From a bacterium D16-56 (lineage in GTDB: Bacteria > Bacillota > Clostridia > Lachnospirales > Lachnospiraceae): a stretch of 59,964 nucleotides of DNA. The notes beneath the pieces are model-generated. The model made no database searches. It had not been told where the DNA came from and saw only the letters and a list, made by a program, of their open reading frames with translations. How positions within the stretch are numbered: position 1 is the first letter of the stretch; every line of letters begins with the position of its first letter. The position numbers and the translations under genes were made by a program. The stretch spans positions 1 to 59,964 of the forward strand of contig RAYY01000032.1 of NCBI GenBank assembly GCA_003611875.1. Direction: 5' to 3'. Below are positions 9,204-17,424 of this stretch, in pieces.

Positions 9204-10103
9204 ATGGAAATACGGGTACTTCAATACTTTCTTGCCATTGCAAGAGAACAAAGCATTATACGGGCCGCCGAGTCCCTTCATCTCTCTCAGCCTACTCTTT
9301 CCACCCAGATTAAAAATATGGAGGAGGAGCTGGGAAAGCAGCTGCTGATCCGCGGCACAAAGGGTTCCCGCAAGGTTACGCTGACAGAAGAAGGAATGAT
9401 TCTCCGAAAAAGGGCGGAAGAAATCCTGGATTTGGTAAAGAAAACGGAAAACGAAATTATACTTTCTGACAATGTGATTATCGGAGATGTATACATTGGA
9501 GCCGGAGAAACAGATGGTGTCCGCCTGCTGGCAAGGGCTGCCGGAAAACTAAAAAAGCTGTATCCCGGAATCCATTACCACATTTCCAGCGGAAATGCTG
9601 TATTTGTCAGGGAGCAGCTGGATAAAGGACTGATTGATTTCGGAATTATATTTGGAACACCTGATCTGACCAAATACGAAGCATTAAAACTTCCGGCAAA
9701 GGATGTCTGGGGCGTTCTGATGCCAAAGGATTCTCCCCTGGCTGAAAAAGAATTCATTTCCCCCGAAGACCTGTGGGGGCAGCCACTGCTGATATCTCAA
9801 CAGGAGGCCGATGGCGGAGAGCTTGTCCAGTGGATGAAACGCAGTATATCGGAACTGGACATTGTTATGACTTACAATCTGCTGTTCAATGCCTCGCTTC
9901 TTGTGGAGGAGGGACTGGGGTACGCAATCTGCTTTGATCGAATCATCAATACTTCCGGTGACAGCAGACTCTGTTTCCGCCCCCTGTACCCTACCATTGA
10001 GATTGAAATGTATATGATCTGGAAGAAGTATCAGGTTTTTTCCAAACCTGCTGAAAAATTCTTATTGATGATGCAGGAGAATATAAACACGGTTCTGAAG
10101 TAA
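9204..10103 (+). CDS. LysR-family transcriptional regulator
   Basis: The 299-residue protein begins MEIRVLQYFLAIAREQS, the classic LysR N-terminus, with a winged helix-turn-helix (IRAAESLHLSQPTLSTQIKNMEEELG) over residues 1-60. A periplasmic-binding-like effector domain follows (about 90-295). An ATG with AAGGAG at ideal spacing fixes the start at 9204; the frame is open upstream but has no better start. It is divergent from the small gene at 8753-9004 and the gutted FMN reductase beyond it, so it probably once regulated that pair. Its effector cannot be inferred. Confidence 0.9.
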   Translation: MEIRVLQYFLAIAREQSIIRAAESLHLSQPTLSTQIKNMEEELGKQLLIRGTKGSRKVTLTEEGMILRKRAEEILDLVKKTENEIILSDNVIIGDVYIGAGETDGVRLLARAAGKLKKLYPGIHYHISSGNAVFVREQLDKGLIDFGIIFGTPDLTKYEALKLPAKDVWGVLMPKDSPLAEKEFISPEDLWGQPLLISQQEADGGELVQWMKRSISELDIVMTYNLLFNASLLVEEGLGYAICFDRIINTSGDSRLCFRPLYPTIEIEMYMIWKKYQVFSKPAEKFLLMMQENINTVLK

Positions 10104-10192
10104 CAAAAATTTGTTCATGTTTATTCTGAAATGATGGTTCATTCCGCTTTTCATCTCTCATTAGTACAATCTTACCGGGAGATGAACAAATA

Positions 10193-10369
10193 GTGGAAAA
10201 TTTACATGAACATTTCGGACTGGCAATCAAAAATGCCCGGCTGGACTGCGGTCTGACCCAGGAGGCACTGGCAGAACGGGCGCAGCTTATACATATGCTG
10301 GAAACTTGCTCGGATCGGGATATACATATCCTTCTTAGTGCTGCTAAAGCCATGCTGTCAGAACAATAA
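10193..10369 (+). pseudogene. Truncated Xre-type helix-turn-helix regulator
   Basis: The 58-codon frame from GTG 10193 starts like a Cro/CI-type regulator (GLAIKNARLDCGLTQEALAERA) and ends with the tail usual in clostridial short Xre proteins (DIHILLSAAKAMLSEQ). The recognition helix and following helices that should lie between are absent, as if a block of about 40 codons had been deleted in frame. GGGAG lies about 9 bases before the GTG. A rho-independent terminator follows at once. The product would probably not bind DNA as a normal HTH. Confidence 0.65.
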
Positions 10370-10371
10370 GG

Positions 10372-10413
10372 AAAAGAACCATTTCCCTGACTTTGTTGGA
10401 AATGGTTCTTTTT
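10372..10413 (+). terminator. Rho-independent terminator after the truncated Xre gene
   Basis: A 15-bp perfect stem (AAAAGAACCATTTCC paired with GGAAATGGTTCTTTT) with an 11-nt loop runs into a T-rich tail. It begins 2 bp after the stop codon at 10369. Confidence 0.85.
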
Positions 10414-10583
10414 AGTTGCTTTAGCTTTATTTAACATGATCTATAATCGCCAATAATTTCTCTTAAATACAAAGAGAATTTTACTATGATTTTTAAAAGA
10501 CAACTAATCGCTTTAACAGTTCAACACAATCTTTAGCACCCTGCACATAGAGATACAGACAATCATGATCCGCCGCCAATGAA

Positions 10584-10738
10584 TGGCTGAATCTGATCCG
10601 GGACTGCTCCCAGCTTGAGGAACTGGACTGGACCGCCCCACCCTCCTGCGTTTGGTGAAGCGCATCGAGGTCGATGAGAAATACGAAATCGCCGGGGAGA
10701 CCCATCGGGACATCAAAATCTACTACAACTGGTTTTTC
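10584..10738 (+). pseudogene. C-terminal scrap of a large serine recombinase (DUF4368 region)
   Basis: The forward frame reads LDRPTLLRLVKRIEVDEKY then EIAGETHRDIKIYYNW, the signature end of large serine recombinases of integrative elements. Just upstream, WLNLIRDCSQLEELD belongs to the same protein but in another frame, so a small insertion (a repeated CTGGACTGGAC) has shifted it. Nothing else of the gene remains. This is a scar of a second mobile element, distinct from the recombinase at 458-1846 because the strand and sequence differ. Confidence 0.7.
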
Positions 10739-10797
10739 ACTATAACATATAAGCTAATAAAAGTACAGAGCAAATCCAAACATTCGTTCTGTGCTTT

Positions 10798-10920
10798 TTA
10801 TAAGATTTCGGCAGTATCTCTATAAACATCTATGGTAATAATTTCTTTTGCATGTCCCATTCGCTGTGATATTGCTTTGGGATTGAAGTTGTTCTTTAAT
10901 AATATGGCGAATGCTCTTTG
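10798..10920 (-). pseudogene. C-terminal scrap of a tyrosine recombinase (integrase)
   Basis: On the minus strand the frame reads NPKAISQRMGHAKEIITIDVYRDT and stops at 10798. This is the last catalytic box of phage-type integrases: the conserved GH pair and the tyrosine nucleophile in IDVY. Only about 40 residues remain and there is no start. It ends within about 60 bp of the serine-recombinase scrap on the other strand, so two different elements decayed at the same place. A weak hairpin at about 10759-10799 lies between them. Confidence 0.7.
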
Positions 10921-11085
10921 AATTAAAATTTATTTTTTCTGTCACACAGAGGGAACAATACAGTCTAATTAAACATACGAAGAAAATTTTGCCCAGGAGT
11001 GCTGCAAAGTTTATGCACAGAAATTAAAATATTTTCTGTAAACATTCCGTTACAAATTTCATTTGCACTTCAGAAAAGAGGACTT

Positions 11086-11931
11086 ATGAATCCATTCACC
11101 AATGAAGAATTACTGGATCTGATTCAAAAAGCCACCGCAGGAGACAAGCCGTCCCTGGAGACGGTGATTCTCAGTGTACAGGATCTGGTATTCAACCTGT
11201 CCCTCCGTATGCTGGGGACCTTTCCGGATGCGGAGGATGCCTCTCAGGACATTCTTTTAAAGGTCATGACCCATCTGTCATCCTTTAAAGGGGAGAGTTC
11301 CTTCTCCACCTGGGTATTCCGTATTGCGGTTAATCATCTCAAGGACTACAAAAAGCACATGTTCGCCCAGTTTCCTTTAAGCTTTGAATTCTATGGGGAT
11401 GACATCCAAAATGCCAGAACAGAGGATGTACCGGATTTGACCCAGAATGTGGAGCAGGCAATCCTCGCGGAGGAATTGAAGCTGTCCTGTACCAATGTGA
11501 TGCTGCAGTGCCTGGATACCGAGAGCCGTTGTATTTTTATTCTTGGTACTATGTTCCATGTGGACAGCCGCATTGCCGGAGATATCCTGGGCATCACGCC
11601 GGAGGCCTACCGCCAGCGTCTGTCAAGGGTGCGTAAAAAGATGGCAGATTTTCTGGGGGAATACTGCGGGGAATACGGGAAGGGAAACTGCCGCTGCGCA
11701 GACAGGGTGAACTATGCCATTCAGAGTCATCGGATCAATCCCGCGCAGCTTTATTTCCAGCCAGCTGCACCTGCCCAGGTAATACTGGATGTAAAGGAGG
11801 CCATGGAGGAGATCGATGACCTGTCACAGGAATTTTCCTTCTGCAGAACTTACCAGTCCCCGGAAAACCTGAAACAGTTTATCAAAGAATTTTTAAACGG
11901 AGCTTCGTTTTCCGTTGTCGGGAACAGCTAA
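11086..11931 (+). CDS. ECF-like sigma-70 family RNA polymerase sigma factor
   Basis: The 281-residue protein contains region 2 (LVFNLSLRMLGTFPDAEDASQDILLK, residues about 35-60, then FSTWVFRIAVNHLKD) and region 4 (GITPEAYRQRLSRVRKKM, about 175-192). It carries a C-terminal extension of about 85 residues containing cysteines (YCGEYG, NCRC). That is longer than a minimal ECF factor, and the cysteines might bind metal or respond to redox; this is inference. I start at the ATG 11086, which follows AGAGGAC, rather than an upstream in-frame start with no ribosome binding site. A DUF2461 gene follows 57 bp later in the same direction. No anti-sigma factor gene is adjacent. Confidence 0.85.
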   Translation: MNPFTNEELLDLIQKATAGDKPSLETVILSVQDLVFNLSLRMLGTFPDAEDASQDILLKVMTHLSSFKGESSFSTWVFRIAVNHLKDYKKHMFAQFPLSFEFYGDDIQNARTEDVPDLTQNVEQAILAEELKLSCTNVMLQCLDTESRCIFILGTMFHVDSRIAGDILGITPEAYRQRLSRVRKKMADFLGEYCGEYGKGNCRCADRVNYAIQSHRINPAQLYFQPAAPAQVILDVKEAMEEIDDLSQEFSFCRTYQSPENLKQFIKEFLNGASFSVVGNS

Positions 11932-11988
11932 GAAACAGCAGGCTCCCTGTATTTTTGAATGGAGTCTGCAAAGCAGGAAGGAGAATCT

Positions 11989-12672
11989 ATGGATACACAG
12001 TTGATTTTGAGCTACCTGAAAAGCTTAAGCGAAAATAATAATCGGGAATGGTATCATGCACATAAGGCAGAATACAAAGAGGCAAATGCCCAGTTTGAGG
12101 CACTGGTGCAGGAGTTGGTTTTGCAGATCGGCAAATTTGACAGAAGCATTTTTCCTGGAAAGGCGAAAGATCTGACTTTTAAGCTGGTGAGGGATACCCG
12201 TTTCAGCCATGACAAGTCGCCTTATCATCCTGCATTCCGAGCCCATATCGGCCCTGGAGGGAAACTGCCTGTGCCGGTTGGATACTATCTGATGATCAAA
12301 CCGGGAGGACAATCCTTCCTTGGCGGAGGACTGTTTGCGGCTTCGTTCAAAGATGCCACTTCCATGGTCCGGGATCATATTGCGGCAAATGGCGGAGAAT
12401 GGGAGAGGATCCTTCATGCCCCTGAGTTCCAGAAGGAGTTTTCCGTACAAGGAACCGCATTGAAAAATGTGCCCGCCGGTTACGACAGAGAGCATCCGCA
12501 AGCGGAGTTTTTGAAATTTAAAAGCTGGTATCTGGAATATCCGGTCAGTGATGGTATGGTCGCTGACGGGGAACGCTTTCCGGCAGAGGCAGTACGGCTG
12601 TTTCGAATTATGAAACCCTTCAATGATTTTCTTAACCAGGCATTGAAAGATTTTCAGATGCCTGCAAGATAA
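11989..12672 (+). CDS. DUF2461 (TIGR02453) family protein
   Basis: The 227-residue protein has the family hallmarks: NNREWYHAHKAEY near the start, FKLVRDTRFSHDKSPY at about 65-80, GYYLMIKPGG and FLGGGLFA in the middle, and a FxKxxxWYLEY-like segment toward the end. The family is widespread but its biochemical function is not established. The ATG at 11989 follows GGAAGGAG. It lies in the same direction as the sigma factor and shares its 3' hairpin with the convergent MFS gene. Confidence 0.85.
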   Translation: MDTQLILSYLKSLSENNNREWYHAHKAEYKEANAQFEALVQELVLQIGKFDRSIFPGKAKDLTFKLVRDTRFSHDKSPYHPAFRAHIGPGGKLPVPVGYYLMIKPGGQSFLGGGLFAASFKDATSMVRDHIAANGGEWERILHAPEFQKEFSVQGTALKNVPAGYDREHPQAEFLKFKSWYLEYPVSDGMVADGERFPAEAVRLFRIMKPFNDFLNQALKDFQMPAR

Positions 12673-12725
12673 AGGGATTTTATCAGTTTGATAATTTGTC
12701 GAATTTTATAGAGGTGATTCATAAT

Positions 12726-12761
12726 GATGTTGGTGACTGGGTTCTCCCAGTCACCAATATC
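12726..12761. terminator. Strong hairpin between convergent genes
   Basis: A 12-bp perfect stem (TTGGTGACTGGG with its complement) with a 4-nt loop extends to about 16 bp if one G-U pair is allowed. It lies between the convergent stops at 12672 and 12774. No strong U run follows on either side, so it may act as a bidirectional transcription barrier rather than a textbook terminator. Confidence 0.6.
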
Positions 12762-12773
12762 ATTCCCACTGTT

Positions 12774-14030
12774 TTATGCATTATCTTCCTCCCCTCCCAA
12801 TTCCTTCAGAATCTTTTTTGCATAAAGTGCAATAAAAAAGGAAACCGCGCCTGTGCCCACCATGATGAAAGGCGTTTCCACGGAAATCTTTTCAAACAGC
12901 AGCCCATAGAGCAGCTGTCCGGCCGGCTGGGCACACATGATAAACGCCATGATGCAGGCGACCACTTTGCCAGTCAGCTCCGCCGGTGTCTGTGTCTGCA
13001 CAACCGCCAGCATCTGTATACTGAACATAGTGGAAAAGACCATTACCAGCAGGCCCGTTCCGGAAAGAATCAGATACTTTAAAAACCGGAGCTGTTCCGC
13101 AAGCAGCATTCCCGCTCCCATCACGCAGGCAGAAAACGCACACAACAGAAGAAAAATCCAGGCTTTCCCCGGTCTGAGTTTTTTTGCAAAGACCACGGTG
13201 AACAGTCCGCCGATCATCCCTCCCACCGCCAGCAGTCCTTGTGTAACACCCAGCAGCTGATCTGCCATGGAAAGCCTTTCCACAATGATGACCGGAATGC
13301 CAATCGTTATCATGGATGACAAAAAAAGGTTCAGCCCCGCTATCATAAAACAGATACGGATAAATACAGGCTTTTTCTTCCTCAGAAACCATATGCTTTC
13401 TTTCATGTCCTCTTTTACAACGCAGAGTATTCTTTTTTCCGTTGGCCGTCCGTGAAAAGGGATTACAATAAAAATCTCCATCATGGCAGACAGGATAAAG
13501 CACAGGATACTGACCCGGAGGATACTCCCGATCCCCCAAAGCCCATACAGCATACCTCCAATTACCGGCCCGGTAAAATTGGCCAGAGAACCAACCTGGT
13601 TTACAACAGCGCCTGCCCACAATATCCGGCCCTTTGGAACAAGCGCTGGTATGCTGGCCTGGACAGCAGGCTGGTATGTACCGGAAATGCCATACAGCAG
13701 CATGAGCGTGACAATAAACAGCGGAGCCACCGGAACCATTCCAACAAGGAAATAAAATACCGTGATTACAAAGGCAGTCAAAAAATCCAGCCCGACCATA
13801 ATATTGCGTTTATTCACCCGGTCAGCCAGTACGCCTCCCAAAAGCGACAGCAGAATCATCGGCAGCAACGCACAGGCCGTCACTGTGCCGAACAGGGCAG
13901 ACGACCCCGTTTCTTTCAGCAAATAAAGCGGCAGAGCAAAACGCAGGATCGCGTTGCCAAAAAGGGAGACAATCTGCCCCGCAACAACCAGCGTAAAGTC
14001 TCTGCTGCAGCATGTTTTTCTGTGATTCAT
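12774..14030 (-). CDS. MFS transporter, probable drug/multidrug exporter
   Basis: The 418-residue protein has about 12 hydrophobic segments and the MFS pattern between helices 2 and 3 (GGVLADRVNKRNIMVGLD). It most resembles the 3-phenylpropionate/MefA-type branch of exporters. Short hydrophilic termini suggest a plain carrier. The start is placed at ATG 14030, which has AGGAGG eight bases upstream; a GTG three codons earlier overlaps that site. It lies 84 bp downstream of a MerR-type regulator on the same strand, the typical arrangement of an inducible efflux operon. The substrate is unknown. Confidence 0.85.
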   Translation of the reverse strand: MNHRKTCCSRDFTLVVAGQIVSLFGNAILRFALPLYLLKETGSSALFGTVTACALLPMILLSLLGGVLADRVNKRNIMVGLDFLTAFVITVFYFLVGMVPVAPLFIVTLMLLYGISGTYQPAVQASIPALVPKGRILWAGAVVNQVGSLANFTGPVIGGMLYGLWGIGSILRVSILCFILSAMMEIFIVIPFHGRPTEKRILCVVKEDMKESIWFLRKKKPVFIRICFMIAGLNLFLSSMITIGIPVIIVERLSMADQLLGVTQGLLAVGGMIGGLFTVVFAKKLRPGKAWIFLLLCAFSACVMGAGMLLAEQLRFLKYLILSGTGLLVMVFSTMFSIQMLAVVQTQTPAELTGKVVACIMAFIMCAQPAGQLLYGLLFEKISVETPFIMVGTGAVSFFIALYAKKILKELGGEEDNA

Positions 14031-14113
14031 TACAGCCACCTCCTTTCTCCATAGAGAGTAAGGCAGGTGGAAACCCCCAGGTCAACAGGGGATTTGAAAA
14101 ATTTTTCTGTTCC

Positions 14114-15154
14114 TTATTTCAGAGGAATCCATACCTCATAAAAATGCCTGTCCACCCTTTCATTCAGCATGACCAGGCGGACAAAAATATAGACCATTCC
14201 CCGGAATGCCGCCTGCTGCCGCAGTGCCCACTCATGGCAGGACCGGAACATCTTTTCAGGAATGGATGTGTCATTATTATCCGCCAGCAGCGTAGTATGG
14301 AGGCATTTCCCATGCTCCAGGAACATTCCCCGGCCTGTGTTATCCGCTTTTTCAGCAGGTTTTACCACATACATTTCAGACCCTTTATAGCCGGAATCAT
14401 CAAACGTGACCGCCCTGACCACGTTGGAAAGGATATCCTCCCTTTCCGGGTCAAGATGGCGCAGTACCTTTTTCTGATATTCCTCAAAGGAACCCACTTC
14501 CGGAAACGCTTCCCTGACATAATAGGGTTTCAGCTCCCTGACCTCAAACTTCCCCTCCCCATAAACAGCCTCCCGGCAGAAATCCTTTGTTTCTTTTAAC
14601 TGTTCCTGCATTTCCTGAAGCCGTATGATCTGCTCCTGCAGACGGTCAAGCTGATGTTCCAAAAGTCTGTCATACCCTTCGGTTCCTGTCTCTCTCAGCA
14701 GTTCTTTCATCTCGACCGGAGAAAAACCTCGTTTTTTATAGAAGTCTATGGACATCAGGCGGGACATGTCATACAAGTCAAATTCCCGGTACTGGCTTCC
14801 CTGGCTTCTTTTGGGGTTTAGCAGACCAATTTCCTCATAATAGCGCAGGGTTTCTCTGGTAAACCCCAGATACCGGAAAACATCTTTTGTATGGTAGACC
14901 GCAGACGGAAAATCTGATTCCCTGTCATCCGCTGTAAAGAGATCCTCATTGCCCTTTTCAATCCTGTCATCCTTTGTCTTAACAGTCTTTTTAAAATGGC
15001 GTTTATCCACAGGCTTCTCGGCAGAGGCGGGCACCAGCCAGCTTTTTCCTTTCTTTACGGCGCCCTTTATTCGTCCGTTTTCACAATAATAGGCAATCAT
15101 ACGGCTTGATACATTCCATTTTTTTGCCGTTTCCACAGCGGTCAGATAATCCAT
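14114..15154 (-). CDS. MerR-family regulator with an extra N-terminal excisionase-like HTH
   Basis: The 346-residue protein has two DNA-binding modules. Residues 1-45 (YLTAVETAKKWNVSSRMIAYYCENGRIKG) look like a MerR/excisionase-type winged helix used in phage Xis proteins. Residues about 85-155 are a standard MerR domain (FRYLGFTRETLRYYEEIGLL, FYKKRGFSPVEMKELL), followed by a coiled-coil dimerisation helix (RLQEQIIRLQEMQEQLKE). The remaining 150 residues could be a ligand-binding domain (GyrI-like candidate). The ATG 15154 follows GGAGG. A 24-bp perfect palindrome lies 20 bp upstream. It heads the operon with the MFS exporter. Confidence 0.85.
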   Translation of the reverse strand: MDYLTAVETAKKWNVSSRMIAYYCENGRIKGAVKKGKSWLVPASAEKPVDKRHFKKTVKTKDDRIEKGNEDLFTADDRESDFPSAVYHTKDVFRYLGFTRETLRYYEEIGLLNPKRSQGSQYREFDLYDMSRLMSIDFYKKRGFSPVEMKELLRETGTEGYDRLLEHQLDRLQEQIIRLQEMQEQLKETKDFCREAVYGEGKFEVRELKPYYVREAFPEVGSFEEYQKKVLRHLDPEREDILSNVVRAVTFDDSGYKGSEMYVVKPAEKADNTGRGMFLEHGKCLHTTLLADNNDTSIPEKMFRSCHEWALRQQAAFRGMVYIFVRLVMLNERVDRHFYEVWIPLK

Positions 15155-15173
15155 CGCCCTGCCTCCAATCTTA

Positions 15174-15197
15174 TATATTTCAGATATCTGAAATATA
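15174..15197. promoter_or_regulatory. 24-bp perfect palindrome, likely operator of the MerR gene
   Basis: The half-site is TATATTTCAGAT followed directly by its complement. It sits 20 bp upstream of the MerR-type start codon, where a MerR regulator would bind its own promoter. It is AT-rich with a TCAG/CTGA core. A similar palindrome was not seen elsewhere in the window. Confidence 0.6.
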
Positions 15198-15241
15198 ACC
15201 ATACCCCTGTTTTTTGTTTCTGTCAATGCCCTCCATATCGT

Positions 15242-15442
15242 TCAGGATGTTCTGTATGTAAAACCTGCATAAGCTGTCTGTGGGTTTATGCCTTCAATTT
15301 CAATCATATCTCCTGCTTCTGTATGTTCTTCCTTATCTGTTAATTGGCTTATCTCAATGCTCACCCAAAATACAGTGATTATGATAAAGACAGCAGCCAC
15401 AACGCCTGATTTAATCTTCACTGCTTTTTTCATTGTTTTCAT
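15242..15442 (-). CDS. Short single-pass membrane peptide
   Basis: The 66-residue product has one hydrophobic segment (GVVAAVFIIITVFWVSI, about 13-29) after a basic N-terminus and then a short acidic tail. It begins 32 bp after the stop of the membrane-anchored protein at 15475-16749 on the same strand, so the two are probably cotranscribed. AAGAAGGGG precedes two possible starts: ATG 15442 is very close to it, and ATG 15433 has the better spacing. No family recognised. It may be complete or the N-terminal piece of a larger lost protein. Confidence 0.45.
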   Translation of the reverse strand: MKTMKKAVKIKSGVVAAVFIIITVFWVSIEISQLTDKEEHTEAGDMIEIEGINPQTAYAGFTYRTS

Positions 15443-15474
15443 GCCCCTTCTTCAACATCCTGATGCCCATCCCA

Positions 15475-16749
15475 TCATTTTTCTATTTGCGGCAGTTCCA
15501 GCTCCTTTTGTTGGATCGTGTTGGACAGATACCGGAATGTTCCATCCGAAAAGGGTTTTACTACAATCTGATTTGTGAAAGCATAATCCGAATTGTAATC
15601 CGGCCAGACTCCATCCACATAAAGTGTAATTGTCCCATCTTCATTCCGCTTGTAATCTACCACTTCCCCAAAAGGCGGAAACTGCCTTGCAAATATCATC
15701 TCATATTCATAACCGCCCGCATCTGCATGGTAGCCGCAATATTCCCTCACCTGTTCTGCGGATACCGGGAAGCAGGTGGTCATGACACGCTCATAAATCT
15801 CCGCCGGTATCAGCCCGCCATCTGTCCGAAAAGGTTCATCTGTGTATATCCGGTATATATCCTCAAACATGCACGGCATTAAGATTTCCTCCACATTACT
15901 GGCGTCCCAGTTCGTTACAAGCATATTGTAATTCACAAAACTAAGCCCATATATGTACTTTCTTGTCAGCTCCCTGCATTCATCCGACAAAGGCTTTACC
16001 CTGTAATACTCACGCAAATTTCCATGTGCTATTGTTACTGTATTTGTATAAATAAAATATCCTTTCTCTGTCAGCTTTATTTCTTCCAGATCATTGAGTC
16101 CAAAATTTTTCAGTTCCGGTATGCCGCCTTCCTGCCAGCCTACCGTAACATAATAAGATTGCATTTTTCCGTTTCTATGAACAAATGTCAGCGCACCTAT
16201 ATTCCCCTCCATTTGTACGCTAAACACAGTAACCATTGCGTCCATGCCGGAAAGATAAGCAGAATAAAAATCCTCCATTTTTTGATAGTTTTCCATGTTC
16301 ATGTCATCAGTAACACTTACAAGCCCCTGTTCTCCCAACTGCTTTACCACATCTTTTCTCTGTTGATCCGAAAAAAAATCAATATGGGAATATTCTGTCC
16401 CAGGATACGCGATTTCAACCTCCCTATAAAGCTCCATGCACAGCTTTGCCGCTGACATTGCCTCGTCCTGTAAATTCTGTTCTTCTTCTGCTGTTAAAAT
16501 ACTGACAGGTTCCGAAGTTTCCAAAGGGAAAGCCTCAGCAGGCTCCCCAAACTCTTCCACAAAATATTCTGTCAGTTCCTCCTCTTTTACATCTTCCATG
16601 CTTTCAATTATGACTGGCGGTTCCCACACTTCCTCTGTGTTCTTTTCAAAATCTCTTTTCCCCAAAACAATATTGCCTGTTATAACAGCAATTACCATCA
16701 ACACAATAAAGAAACCATATTTTTTTAATAGCCATTTCACATCTGCCAC
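15475..16749 (-). CDS. Membrane-anchored extracytoplasmic protein, paralogue A
   Basis: The 424-residue protein has one N-terminal membrane anchor (GFFIVLMVIAVITGNIVL, about 12-29), an acidic linker, and a globular extracytoplasmic domain of about 330 residues. It is a clear paralogue of the protein at 17408-18715: shared blocks include DFYSAYL, LTEKGYFIY, NILMPCMFED-like EEILMPCMFED, and LYVDGVWPDY. I do not know a function; it may belong to a Lachnospiraceae DUF family (DUF6070 is possible but not certain). The start is a GTG at 16749 with GGAGG nine bases upstream. A short membrane peptide gene follows. Confidence 0.75.
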   Translation of the reverse strand: MADVKWLLKKYGFFIVLMVIAVITGNIVLGKRDFEKNTEEVWEPPVIIESMEDVKEEELTEYFVEEFGEPAEAFPLETSEPVSILTAEEEQNLQDEAMSAAKLCMELYREVEIAYPGTEYSHIDFFSDQQRKDVVKQLGEQGLVSVTDDMNMENYQKMEDFYSAYLSGMDAMVTVFSVQMEGNIGALTFVHRNGKMQSYYVTVGWQEGGIPELKNFGLNDLEEIKLTEKGYFIYTNTVTIAHGNLREYYRVKPLSDECRELTRKYIYGLSFVNYNMLVTNWDASNVEEILMPCMFEDIYRIYTDEPFRTDGGLIPAEIYERVMTTCFPVSAEQVREYCGYHADAGGYEYEMIFARQFPPFGEVVDYKRNEDGTITLYVDGVWPDYNSDYAFTNQIVVKPFSDGTFRYLSNTIQQKELELPQIEK

Positions 16750-16802
16750 GATTCTGTTCCTCCATACTTTTTCAATAACTATAAGGGACCTGAAACCTTA
16801 TT

Positions 16803-17280
16803 TTAAAGAGTTCTATCCATCATCAGAGGATTTATAGACCTTCTTCCTGCCTTATAACGATTTGTGTATTGTATTCTTATTTGCGGCATATCGTATTTGC
16901 CAAAACAATTGTCAATATTGGGTGTTAAGTTGAGGCGTATTCCCCTGTCTTTTAGGCACTGTATGGCCTCCTCCAATTCTGCCGCTGCGATACCATGCTG
17001 CACTTCATCAAGCTGCAATGCGTCCACGCCGCGGACAACGTTCCCTGCTGTTCCCCACTCACCGATGTGGGCTTTCAGGCGGAGCACATCTTCTTTTACC
17101 CTCCTGTATATGGGGATAAAATTTTCAATAGGCTGTGCCAGTTCATCTCCCATACAGGTCAATTGGAGCAGCACTCCGCTCGTTGATTTCCTAGAATGTC
17201 TCTATCAGTTCCACAATATCATTATGGAAAACTCATTTAACCCCCAGACATCTTCCCCTATCTCCAAGATCGCAATGCCA
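16803..17280 (-). pseudogene. Adenosine deaminase-like remnant
   Basis: The minus strand holds pieces of an adenosine deaminase-family enzyme: IAILEIGEDVWGLNEF near 17270, then a shifted DIVELIETF-like piece with a stop. After these come LTCMGDELAQPIENFIPIYR, LKAHIGEWGTAGNVVRGV, LDEVQHGIAAAE and IRLNLTPNIDN. KAHIGE and DEVQHGI correspond to the metal-binding His and catalytic region of the family. Frameshifts, a stop and loss of both ends make it non-functional. The last part (about 16803-17174) is still one open frame, but its start is not credible. It separates the two paralogous membrane proteins. Confidence 0.75.
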
Positions 17281-17424
17281 TCATGCTTTGCCTAAGCAAA
17301 AGCTGCCTCTATTAAAAATCTTGGACATGGATGCGTGTTTGTAATTGTCATGGGCAAACACCATGTATGCTGCTTTTATGATTCGTTCCTGCTTTTCCAA
17401 TGACAGTTCAAAAAATAGAAGCAT
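17281..17424 (-). pseudogene. N-terminal remnant of a TetR-type regulator
   Basis: From ATG 17424 the frame reads FELSLEKQERIIKAAYMVFA then HDNYKHASMSKI, the typical first two helices of a TetR DNA-binding domain. It then runs into unrelated codons and stops after 47 residues. The recognition helix and ligand domain are gone. The gene start overlaps the 3' end of paralogue B in another frame, implying a deletion joined them. Confidence 0.65.

Noticed and set aside
12726-12761. Perfect hairpin as a transposon terminal repeat
   Set aside because: It lies neatly between convergent stops and there is no second copy or transposase next to it.
16362-16378. 8-base A run in membrane-protein paralogue A as a phase-variation tract
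   Set aside because: Short A/T runs are common in this AT-rich sequence, and the frame is intact.
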